From the NCBI GenBank assembly GCA_947453695.1, contig CANGHW010000039.1, forward strand, positions 1 through 38,113: a stretch of 38,113 nucleotides of DNA. Direction: 5' to 3'. Positions 27,501 through 35,000 of this stretch are shown here, in pieces (position 1 is the stretch's first letter; each line of letters begins with the position of its first letter). This stretch comes from Opitutia bacterium (lineage in GTDB: Bacteria; Verrucomicrobiota; Verrucomicrobiia; Opitutales; Opitutaceae). The position numbers and the translations under genes are program-made. The notes under the pieces were generated by a model. That model saw nothing but the letters and a program-made list of their open reading frames with translations, was not told the DNA's origin and ran no database searches.

Positions 27501-30500
27501 TCACCACCGGCCGCACATCGAGGGTGTAACTATGCGCCGTCTTAGGTCCGGCAGGCGTGGCAAGCACAACGTCGTAACTGCCGTTTTGGCCGCGCGAGAG
27601 GTTGGTGAGAGTCAGCATGGCATTAGTTTCACCGACAAGGACTGTGCCTCGATAGCGCCACTGATAGGCCGTCGCAGTCGGCGCGTTCACGCTGAGCGTC
27701 ACGCTACCGCCCACAGTGGCTGTTGTCGCGGCCGACACGACGGTGGTTTGCACCGTGAGCGCTGCGCCGGCGGAGGTCACGCTGCCGAGATTATTTTGCA
27801 CCGATACCGTGTAGGTCGAGGCATCGGAGGGCTGCACGTTGTTCAACGCCAGTGTCGCGGTCGTGGCGTTAGGGATCGAGCTGCCGTTCTTTTTCCACTG
27901 GTAGGAAATTACCGGCGTGCCTGTTGCCGCAACGGTGAAGGTCGCGTTCTGTCCATAGTCGACCGTCTGTGCAACCGGCTGCGTCGTGATCGCAGGCGCA
28001 GTGGGGATAGCGTCGACGAGGACCAAGCTATGGGCGCCACCGGCGGCGAGACTAATCACAGGAGGCAGACCTGCGGGCAGATCAAGCTGGCCGCTATTGT
28101 TGATGCTACCCCAGGCCGCGACGCTGCGATCCAGCTTAAGCGCGAAGACGCTGTAGTCGCTCACTGAGACGGCCCGCACGGCTCCGAGATTTAATGGAGG
28201 CGAAGGCTGGCTCCCCCAGATCGAGAGCGTGCCGTCACGACGCACCGCGGCGCTGGAATCACCACCGGCAGCGATCACCACGGCATCGCTGAGCGTGGGC
28301 GGTGCTTCGGCCGCGTTGCCGACACCCCAGGCGACCACGGTCCCGTCGGACTTCAACGCCAGTGAGTGGTAACGGCCCGCGGCGATCGCCACAACATCAG
28401 TCAGACCACTGGGAACCGAAGCGCGGCCGTAAGCATCATACCCCCAGCGCACCACGGTGCCATCGGCTTTCAAGGCGATGCTATTGTAGCCGGCTGCAGC
28501 GATGGCCACGACGTTGGCGAGGCCGACGGGCAGGTTATTTTCGCCGTAGCCCCCTGTGCCCCAAACGACAACTGTGCCATCCCCTTTCAACGCCAGCATA
28601 TGATTATCCCCGGCAGCAATCGCCACGACACCCGTGAGGCCTACCGGCACTTGATATGAAAAGCTACCCCATTGCACGATCGTCCCATCTGCGCGCAACA
28701 CCGCGCTCGACCCGCTGCTTGCAGTGATCGCGGCTGCGTCGCGGAGAGTGGCAGGCACGTTGATTTGACCGTAGCTGTTGCCTCCCCAACCGATCACCGA
28801 ACCGTTGGCGGCGGCGACATCGAGGTATGCCACGGACCTCGCTGTGCCGCCCACCGAGTCAGTGACCAGCACATCGTAACGCCCGCGATCATCGAGTTTG
28901 GCGGATGCAAGCGAGAGCGTGGCGGTGGTCGCACCGACGATGACTTCTCCGTTACGTCGCCAGCGGCAGCTCACCGCCGAAGGTGCAGCGATCGTGAAAT
29001 TCACCGACTGGCCCACGGCAACGAGTTTACTCAACGGATAGGACGTCACCAAAGCCGGCGGCACCACCGAGAGCAACGCAGGTGTCGAGACGACGGAGCC
29101 TAACGAATTGGTCGCAATCACCGTGTAACTGCCGGACTGCACGGCCTGAGCGTTGGCCACGGTCAGCGTGAGTCCGGTCGCGCCGGGGATGGCGACGCCA
29201 TCACGCCGCCATTGCAGTGCAGGCAGCGGGGCACCCATCGTTTTGACCGTGAGGGTCACGGTCTCACCGATATTGGCGACGCGTCCCGCAGGTGGCTGCA
29301 CAAAGGCTGGCGCACCCACCGCAACGATCGCGAAGTTGTGATACTCGCCGCCCACGGCAGTCACCACGCCTCCGAGTCGCGCCGCGTCGGATACCTGACG
29401 CTCGACGTCCCTCCCCCAGCCCACTACCGTGCCATCGCGGCGGAGGGCGATACTGTGAACAAACCCGCCGTCGACGGCGATCACGTCACTCAATCCCGCC
29501 GGGACCGTAGCTTGGCCGACATCATTGCGGCCCCACGCGACGACCGTGCCATCGCCTTTCACCGCGAGACTATGGCCCCCACCCGCGCCGATCGCCACCA
29601 CCCCGGCGAGTCCGGCTGGAACATTCGTTTGGCCATTCAACAATCCACCGGCTGAACCCCAAGCGACGACGGTGCCATCGGACCGAAGAGCCAATGTATG
29701 ACGAGAACCGGCTGCGATCGCGATGACGTTGTTCAAGTCGGCGGGAACCGCGGAACTGAGACCGACACCGAGCACGGTGCCGTCTGATTTCAGGGCCACA
29801 AAATTTTCATCTCGCCCCGCGATTGCGACAACCCCGCGTATACTCGGCGGCAGCGTCAGTGTCGACGAGAGGTAACTACCCCAGGAAACGAGCCGGCCAT
29901 CGGCCATCAAGGCCACGGAGAAATAATCACCCACCGCAATCGCCACCACCTCGCTCAAGCCCGCTGGCACAATCGTGCCAGCAAAATTATTGCTGCCCCA
30001 CGCTGTCACGGTGCCATCGGATTTTAGTGCCAGAGTATAAATATCGCCAGCAGCCACCGCGACCACGTCGGTCAGGCCGGAGGGGACGGTAGTGAGACTG
30101 GAGTTGGAACCACCCCAGCCAACTACTGTGGTCCCGGCGGTGGGTGAGGTGGAAACGTTGAGCCGGCAAACGGAGGTAACCGAGGCCGACGCATTCGCCA
30201 CTGTGACCTCATAAAACCCCTGATCCGCCAAACTCGCACTCGCGAGTGTAAGGGTCGCGGCCGTCGCACCGGCGACGATCTGGCCGTTTCGTTTCCACTG
30301 GTAGCTAACCGGCCCCGGATCGCTCACCGAGATGGTAAACGACGTCGCTTGGCCGACGGTGGCGAGCCGGCTGAGCGGCCGCGCAAGGACAACCGGCGGC
30401 ACGCGCAACACGACACTGGCCGCGGTCGAAGTGACGGAACCGAACGCGTTGCTGATATCCACCGTGTAGCTGCCGGCGTCGTCCGCAGTCACGCCATTGA

Positions 30501-31872
30501 TAGCAAGCGCGGCCGTCGTCGCGCCGGAGAGGCGCCCACCGTCAACCACGGTGACACCATTGCGTTTCCATACGTAAGTGAAAGGCGGCGTGCCGGTCCC
30601 CACGACGTTCAGCGTCAAATAGTCGCCGATCGTCGCGGTCTTTGCCACCGGAGCCGTTTGCACTGCGGGAACGGTTGGGATTGCGAGCGCGAAGCCATTG
30701 GCGGGGCCAGCAAAGATCGAGACCACATTGTTCAAACCGGCTGGCGTCGCCAACTCGGCTGACGCGGCGTAACCCCACAATACGACGGTTCCGTCGGACT
30801 TCAGTGCCATACTACGGCTGCTAGTGCACGCGATCGTAACGACGCCGGTCAGCCCGGCGGGCGAAGAAGATTCACCATAGGTGTTTGATCCCCACCCGAC
30901 TACCGTGCCGTCGGACTTCAAGGCGAGACTGTGAGAAGCACCGGCGGCAATCGCCATTACACCCGAGAGACCGGCCGGCACAGTCGCGGCTCCGTAGCTC
31001 GCTTGTCCCCAAGCTACCACTGTTCCATCCGCTCGCAGAGCGAGCGAATGAGAAAGACCCGCCGCAATTGCTACGACATTACTCAAACCGGGCGGCACGC
31101 TGCTCTGCTGCGCAGAGTTATCACCCCAAGCGGCAACGGTTCCATCGGCCTTGAGAGCCAGACTATGGTTGCTGCGGTCGCCTACCGAGATCGCGACAAT
31201 GCCAGTCAGACTCAAAAGCTGCCCGGGAGGTGTAACGCCATCCCAGCCCCACTGGGCGACTGTTCCGTCTTCACGGAGCGCGAGACTGTGGCCGTAGCCG
31301 GCAGCAATCCCGACCACATTCGTGAGGCCTACCGGCACCGTGCTCGGGCCGCCAGAACTATTCGGGCTCCACCCAAGCACCGTGCCATCTAGTTTTAACG
31401 CGAGAAAATGCGCAGTCCCGCTGGCAATCGACCGGACAGCGTTCAGTTGCGCAGGCGGGTTCACCAGAGCGGGCCACGCCACCAACGCTGGATTCGCCAA
31501 GGCGACGTCCAACATAAATACCGAACTCGTCGAGCCCGACGCATTCGTAACGACGACATGATACCAGCCGCGATCCGCCAAGCTGGCGTTCTGCAAAGTC
31601 ATGATTGCCGAGGTCGCACCGGCGATCGGCTGGCCCCGGCGCATCCATTGATACGTAAGTGGCGACGCACCCGACGCTGCAACGGTGAAGGACGCCGACT
31701 CGCCGACGGTCACTCCACGGCTGAGTGGCGCAGTCGAGATGACCGGCGCTTGGGCGAAAACGGCTGCGGCCGAAGTAAGCTCCAGCCAAACGAGCAAGAA
31801 GAAAGCAGCGAGGCGATGGCGCCTATTTCTTCGGTTCCCGCGAAAACCTCGGCCAAAGGGATGATGAGGCAT
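21541..31872 (-). CDS. G3: giant secreted protein with three RCC1 and two delta-60 arrays plus EF-hand module
   Basis: A 3443-residue secreted protein, the largest in the window. The ATG at 31872 opens an Arg-rich n-region and hydrophobic core (LAAFFLLVWLELTSAAAVFA, then QAP). Order: Ig-like 42-128; RCC1 array A 130-397; two Ig-like; RCC1 B 577-850; two Ig-like; RCC1 C 1017-1287; two Ig-like; delta-60 block A 1456-2157; two Ig-like; delta-60 block B 2332-3036; two Ig-like to 3205; beta module 3206-3328; two EF-hand-like repeats to the end (GSEDGFAPGP). No catalytic motif is seen, so an adhesin or extracellular scaffold is likely. Its repeats are more degenerate than those of G2 and G4, which suggests greater age or relaxed constraint. 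A promoter-like sequence and a start-site hairpin lie upstream. The gap to G4 is 215 bases. Confidence 0.9.
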   Translation of the reverse strand: MPHHPFGRGFRGNRRNRRHRLAAFFLLVWLELTSAAAVFAQAPVISTAPLSRGVTVGESASFTVAASGASPLTYQWMRRGQPIAGATSAIMTLQNASLADRGWYHVVVTNASGSTSSVFMLDVALANPALVAWPALVNPPAQLNAVRSIASGTAHFLALKLDGTVLGWSPNSSGGPSTVPVGLTNVVGIAAGYGHSLALREDGTVAQWGWDGVTPPGQLLSLTGIVAISVGDRSNHSLALKADGTVAAWGDNSAQQSSVPPGLSNVVAIAAGLSHSLALRADGTVVAWGQASYGAATVPAGLSGVMAIAAGASHSLALKSDGTVVGWGSNTYGESSSPAGLTGVVTIACTSSRSMALKSDGTVVLWGYAASAELATPAGLNNVVSIFAGPANGFALAIPTVPAVQTAPVAKTATIGDYLTLNVVGTGTPPFTYVWKRNGVTVVDGGRLSGATTAALAINGVTADDAGSYTVDISNAFGSVTSTAASVVLRVPPVVLARPLSRLATVGQATSFTISVSDPGPVSYQWKRNGQIVAGATAATLTLASASLADQGFYEVTVANASASVTSVCRLNVSTSPTAGTTVVGWGGSNSSLTTVPSGLTDVVAVAAGDIYTLALKSDGTVTAWGSNNFAGTIVPAGLSEVVAIAVGDYFSVALMADGRLVSWGSYLSSTLTLPPSIRGVVAIAGRDENFVALKSDGTVLGVGLSSAVPADLNNVIAIAAGSRHTLALRSDGTVVAWGSAGGLLNGQTNVPAGLAGVVAIGAGGGHSLAVKGDGTVVAWGRNDVGQATVPAGLSDVIAVDGGFVHSIALRRDGTVVGWGRDVERQVSDAARLGGVVTAVGGEYHNFAIVAVGAPAFVQPPAGRVANIGETVTLTVKTMGAPLPALQWRRDGVAIPGATGLTLTVANAQAVQSGSYTVIATNSLGSVVSTPALLSVVPPALVTSYPLSKLVAVGQSVNFTIAAPSAVSCRWRRNGEVIVGATTATLSLASAKLDDRGRYDVLVTDSVGGTARSVAYLDVAAANGSVIGWGGNSYGQINVPATLRDAAAITASSGSSAVLRADGTIVQWGSFSYQVPVGLTGVVAIAAGDNHMLALKGDGTVVVWGTGGYGENNLPVGLANVVAIAAAGYNSIALKADGTVVRWGYDAYGRASVPSGLTDVVAIAAGRYHSLALKSDGTVVAWGVGNAAEAPPTLSDAVVIAAGGDSSAAVRRDGTLSIWGSQPSPPLNLGAVRAVSVSDYSVFALKLDRSVAAWGSINNSGQLDLPAGLPPVISLAAGGAHSLVLVDAIPTAPAITTQPVAQTVDYGQNATFTVAATGTPVISYQWKKNGSSIPNATTATLALNNVQPSDASTYTVSVQNNLGSVTSAGAALTVQTTVVSAATTATVGGSVTLSVNAPTATAYQWRYRGTVLVGETNAMLTLTNLSRGQNGSYDVVLATPAGPKTAHSYTLDVRPVVMPDLYRVDAGFALRFEQEGAGSILAALRLPDGKFLIGGDFTRLGTTERLFLARLEADGSVDVSYTPPVLSAPVRAITAHTDGKIYIGGEFAFVNTRRSGGLVRLKADLTVDPDFPVGQGFDSPVLALIVQPDGKVIVGGEFNAYGAGSATLLARLNTDASLDSTLRYDNTITAVRALRLQPDGKVLVAGGNLPTANSSGDGYVTRLLASGGTDWTWSPNSGDAGKRTFQGPITSLLRQPDGKWIIGGSTTYSNGAIFQRLTSDGADDATLGLDATLKAPASGLESVTLLDGGKFLVSGPGLPLSRLTSTGARDATQPTLPFAAGRIATTTAEPDGASRLWGTYATTAAATPVAGSAVVEASGGSFRPVTGHTARVIASVFDAQHVAGGRILVRGGFTHVNGVPRAGLVRLMGDGSVDTKFGPVSGLSLSDTGRLALRGDGTIWVHNGGALVRLTADGGPDSTFAPVTYSPGDLLVDHNGAVLLSNGGAGGVFGPDYGVRRLSAAGVVDASFSATPSYRAVLAEHASGRIVLAGSFSQFNGRSVRSPIRILADGTWDQSFAVSSNFSSPSSIVAAGDDLIYVFVPGSGDSSVSRLNSLGQDSSFSLNDASGQSSFGPPLAILPLPDGKILRSTLPSRDRLDRASWLLGRHGTTGALDQTFQVDGLDRLTTRLERMLLIDDGSVWLFGKNLSAFGVPQLGAMRLTVAAPVSIAFPPVAVTTMPGGTATFSVGATGTGPLSYQWYRNGLKLSGSTSAMLSLSNLTITDVARYTVLVTGPFGTATPPAVTLTGPNPPPTITTQPISRIVTSGHPATFSVVAGGVGPLTYQWRRSSYFLPGATNSTLTIPHASRMDAGIYDVVVADGLSLSTSDGVKLDVAPRGYPNALQIDPTFAPRFETAGGMVNAIVAAPNGKFIVSGDFTRLNGVVCPGLARVDENFQVDLSFVPPARLADVATNGFSSITTPKVYAVLSDGKILVTCPLPSIGDYPYRNTLLRLLPDGSIDPFFNASAEPPNVVNLAVQPDGRIIVLGLQISLPLPAGKRYVYRLEANGALDTSYSPVVGTTAAPATLGSVVVQPDGKAVFTCGTTTINGVSVSNVVRLTTTGVVDPTFALTGTSSFLSTLAVLPDGRLLAGGYFNNARIARLGVDGALESTMLSSSDLSDTLEKIIVSSDGRVWAGTRNSGGSYNICRLSAAGILEQKFSGFTSSQTWGFAPAEGGRLLASSSVSPPGQSAAGYAADGTLTGAFAQTEMPAGVQEMVAAPEGKYYVAGEFTRVNGRPQGRLARLHADGTLDPSFLVGLGFNASPQYLLVLPDGRLLVNGGGLLTYRNASISPLIRLQADGELDPAFSVVKPTNSAGPYGQMTLLRDGRILLNGSQCYALDGSRDTTFSPTLSGTFAALALPDGDAVVAGATALSGPFVARLRPDGGTRASIGINYYSASSIALQPDGKVLVAGAAGGTLKPAARRLSANMVPDTSFVLAGLPEPPYSTNIYRGPQLLLQEDGRVLFNDLYGFRRLQAGGTYDTSLVQTDVAPAVPSVARGVLTMLMLDDGRLVLGDDTMSARGVRRRGMVRMLDGTAPVITIPPGDRDASFGDYITFTASVSGPGTMTYQWFKNGGAISGATNPSLVFASVAAADAGSYAVAVSNSGSSIISSAALLRVAPPVAPVLTRQPRSQSVGEGQSTTFFVTASGAPAPSFQWRKSGMPIAAATSSSLTIGSAALDDAGDYSVVVNNIAGSVTSEAARLTVFPVGMSATHVASAIAWAPAGRVTITNTFTYAGSAPALSWEVLLPGGWSLVSTAGDGSAATKPQVGATSLAEWQWSALPESPVTFSYTLSVPANARRDYELAALVTLQPTGSALRLLAQPDPLVLSTHHSADLDCDGRLSLTELTRVIELYNTRNGTFRTGAYAVATATTEDGFAADLSRAANSSATLSVCHSADANRDGLLNVAELTRVIELYNTRSGTTRTGAYRVLFGSEDGFAPGP
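21544..22255 (-). other. G3 C-terminal dyad: beta module plus two EF-hand-like repeats
   Basis: The beta module spans 21881-22255 (AGRVTITNTFTYAGS, LPGGW, FSYTLSVPA). The EF-like part spans 21544-21880, with loops DLDCDGRLSLTE and DANRDGLLNVAE, both close to canonical EF-hands. The end reads RVLFGSEDGFAPGP, like G4 rather than G1 and G2. Confidence 0.77.
22770..24800 (-). repeat. Delta-60 block B in G3, 14 units
   Basis: Fourteen DG(K/R) strand motifs, from APNGKFIVSGDF to LDDGRLVLGDDT, with spacing more variable than in G2 and G4. Confidence 0.75.
25395..27440 (-). repeat. Delta-60 block A in G3, 14 units
   Basis: Fourteen units from LPDGKFLIGGDF to IDDGSVWLFGKN. Units 7, 9, 10, 12 and 14 are weak, and the count relies on position as well as motif. 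Confidence 0.72.
28020..28810 (-). repeat. RCC1 array C in G3, 7 units
   Basis: Seven WG cores: IGWGGN, VQWGSF, VVWGTG, VRWGYD, VAWGVG, SIWGSQ and AAWGSI, each followed by a GL or equivalent and an SLAL-type strand. Confidence 0.82.
29320..30140 (-). repeat. RCC1 array B in G3, 7 units
   Basis: Seven cores: VGWGGS, TAWGSN, VSWGSY, LGVGLS (degenerate), VAWGSA, VAWGRN and VGWGRD. Confidence 0.82.
30690..31480 (-). repeat. RCC1 array A in G3, 7 units
   Basis: Seven cores: VAWPAL and LGWSPN (degenerate), AQWGWD, AAWGDN, VAWGQA, VGWGSN and VLWGYA. Confidence 0.82.
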
Positions 31873-31896
31873 GTTGCAGCAATAGCTGCGTGCAAC
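31873..31896 (-). promoter_or_regulatory. Hairpin directly against the G3 start codon
   Basis: The leader folds as GTTGCA / TGCAAC (6 bp), continued by 3 bp after one bulged base. It ends exactly at the ATG (31872). It occupies the place where a Shine-Dalgarno would be, and none is present. Translation control is inferred. Confidence 0.45.
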
Positions 31897-31966
31897 AGTG
31901 AGCTAAGCCGCAGGCTTGGCAACGCGGGACTAGGGCATCGGGGATATCCTCCAGACCAACGGGAAA

Positions 31967-31995
31967 ATTATCGGAAGAACCCAGACCTCGTTCAA
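31967..31995 (-). promoter_or_regulatory. Candidate sigma-70-like promoter for G3
   Basis: The minus strand has TTGAAC (31995-31990), a 17-base spacer and GATAAT (31972-31967). The boxes match the consensus at 4 of 6 and 5 of 6. The spot is locally AT-rich in a GC-rich gap. It would give a leader of about 90 bases. Confidence 0.45.
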
Positions 31996-32087
31996 CACGT
32001 GGAGCCCCGGGCCGGTGATGCCCTGCGGCGACCCGCGTGGTGTGAAACAGAGTTCCTTGGCTAGCACGAGCCGGGCGACGAGTGCAC

Positions 32088-35000
32088 CTACGGCCCCGGC
32101 GCGAAGCCGTCTTCCGAACCGAGGAGGACGTGATAAGCGCCGGTGCGCGTGGTGCCGGAGCGGGTGTTGTAGAGTTCGATCACGCGGGTGAGTTCGAGGA
32201 GCGAGAAGCGACCGTCGGAATTCACGTCCCCACTGTGGTAACGACTCAGGGGGAGCGACGAGTTGGTTTCGTCGATGAGGAATCCGTCTTCGGTGGGGAC
32301 GGTCGGGGCGACGAGATACCGCCCCGTGCGCGTGGTGCCGGTGCGGGCGTTGTAGAGCTCAATTACGCGGGTGAGCTCAAAGACGCTGATCGTGCCGTCG
32401 CCATCGGTGTCGGCGCTGTGTTTGTCGGCGGCATTGCGGATCACGAGCGGGTCAGGTTGCGCGAGGAGCGGGATCGTCGTGCCGTTGATCACGAATGTAA
32501 CCGGCACGCCGGTGTTGACGGTGAAGCTGTAGCCGGCCGGGACATTGAGGGTGTAACTAAAGATGAGCGGGCTCGCGGGCGGATTCGTCCACGTCCACTC
32601 CAATGCGTTCGCGGTGCCGGGTGCGGGACCGGTCGTAGGCGCGGGGCCGTAGACCGAGGCGAGCGTCCAGCCGGCGACCTGGGCGACCTGGAGAGAAACG
32701 GAGGTGGTGCCGGCCGGATAGGTAATGGTATTGGTAATCGTGGCGGTGCCACCGGCGCGGTAACCACCGCGAGTGACCGTGTGGGAGGCGGTCGTGCCCG
32801 GAGGGATGAGAATGATTGCGGCTCCGCCGCTTGTGACCGAACCGACGGAATTGCTCACCACCACGGTGTAGGTGCCGGCGTCGGCAGCCTGAACGTTGGT
32901 GCGCGTGAAGGTGGCGTTGGTCTCGCCGGTGAGAGGCGTGCCGTTGCGCCGCCACTGATACGAAGGTGGCGGCGTGCCGGTGGCGGTGACGCCGAAGGTA
33001 ACCGTCGCCCCGGGAGAGACGACGCGGCCGACGGGCTGGGCGGTGATCACCGGCGCCGCCGTAAACGGAACGGTCGTGAGCGTAAACGTCTGCGTGGCAT
33101 TGGGCGGAAATCCATTGGTCGCAACGATGGTAAACACGAAGGGACTGCCGCTAATATCGGGCGGCGTGCCGCTCAATACGCCGGTGGCAGCATTGAGGGT
33201 GGCCCACGACGGGAGCGCGCCCGATTGAACCAGGAAAACCAGGGGCGAGCCGGTGACAGAAAAGGTATGCGTGCCGTTAACCGTAGCGGTGAAGGTGGCC
33301 GTGGCGGGACTGATAAATATCGGCGGAGTGCCGGTATTCAGACTGGCAACCGAGCTCGTTACCGGGGTCACGAAGCCGTTGGAAACGACGCAACGAAACC
33401 GATCGCCGGCCATCGCCAGCGTGGCGTTGGCAATCGAAAGCGTCGCACTCGAAACGCCCGAATAGGTGGCATCGGAATTCAACGCCACGAAACCGGTGGT
33501 GCCGGAAGCCTGACGCTGCCACTGGAACGTCGGAGCGGGCTGACCGGTGGCGACGACGCTGAAGGTGGCGGAAGACCCGACATTGACCGTGGCATTGGTG
33601 GGCTGGGTCGAAATCACGATGGGGGCCGTAAACGTGATCACGCCGGCGGCGCTGGTGGTGGAGCCGAGCTCGTTGGAGACAACGGCAGTATAGGTCCCGG
33701 CGTTGGCCAGTTGAAAGCTGCCCAAGGTAAGCGTGGCGGAGGTGGCGCCCGTAACAGCCGTGCCTTCGCGCAACCACTGGTAGCGAAGCGGCAGGGCACT
33801 CGTGGCAGCAACGGACAGGATAACGGTGGCTCCGGCGGCGGCGGATTGATCGCCAGGGGAAGCAGTAATCGTGGGCAAGGAGGCGGGCTGGGTGGCGGCG
33901 ACGCCGATGGCGCCGGTGCCTTGGAGCACGAGTTGGCCACTGTCACGGAGGACGGCGAGCGTGGGTGCGGAGAATTGCGACGGGCTGAAGCCGGCGGCGC
34001 CAAAACTGGTATCACGCGAACCATCACTCAGGAAACGCGCGAGGAAGGCGGTGCCCGGCGCGCCGCCCGCAGAGATGAACGCGCCGCGGGCGATGATGCG
34101 GGCATCTTCCTGCAAGACGAGACTGTAGACCGGGCCGAGGGCCGGTGGAACAAAGGTGGTGTCGAGTGCACCGGTGGACGTCACGCGCGCGAGTCCATCG
34201 CGTCCGACGGAGGCATAGGCGTTGAAGAATCCACCCACGATGAGCTGACCGTCAGGCTGGGCGGCGAGCGCGTAGATATCGGAATTGGCGCCGGTGGTCG
34301 TAACACACGTGGTGTCGCGTGCGCCGGAAGGGAGGAGGCGGGCGAGCCGTGTGGCGGGCGAGCCGTTGTAGGTCGAAAAGGTGCCGCCGATGACAATCTT
34401 TCCATCCAGTTGCACGAGAGAGGTGTAAACCGTGAGGTTCGCGCCGGTGCCGGGCTCGAAGGTCGTGTCGTGTGTGCCATCCGGGTTGAACACCGCGACA
34501 TTGCTGCGCGAGACGCCCCCGGCGGCGGAGAAACTGCCGCCGACAAAAACTTTCCCGGCGGGGAGCTGAGCGAGCGTGAAGCCCGCGGAATTGAGCCCGC
34601 TGCCGGTGGCGAAGGCGGGGTCGAGCGTGCCATCGGTGTTCAGCCGCGCGAGACGATTGACCGTCGTTCCATTGTAGGTGGTGAAGAAGCCGGTGATGAC
34701 GAGCTTGCCGTCGGGCTGGAGCAGCGCGCCCAAGATATTGGAATTGGCACCGGCGCCGCCGGAGTTGAAGGCGGTATCGAGCGTGCCATCGGCGTTGATG
34801 CGGGCAATCGCCACCGGCACCGCGGTCCCACGCAGGTGCGTGAAGAATCCGGTGACGACGGTTTTGCCGCCGGGAGCAGCGACGACGGCGTTGATCGTGG
34901 CGGGACAGCGGACGGTGAAATTCACGGCGGTGTCGAGCGAGCCGTCGGTATTGAGACGGGCGAAGCGAGCGCGGTTGGAGACGGTCGCGGGGCTCGTCGT

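Noticed and set aside
28020..31480. RCC1 arrays as evidence of transfer from a eukaryote
   Set aside because: The units are of the bacterial secreted type, embedded between Ig-like modules with local codon use; nothing points to a eukaryotic source.
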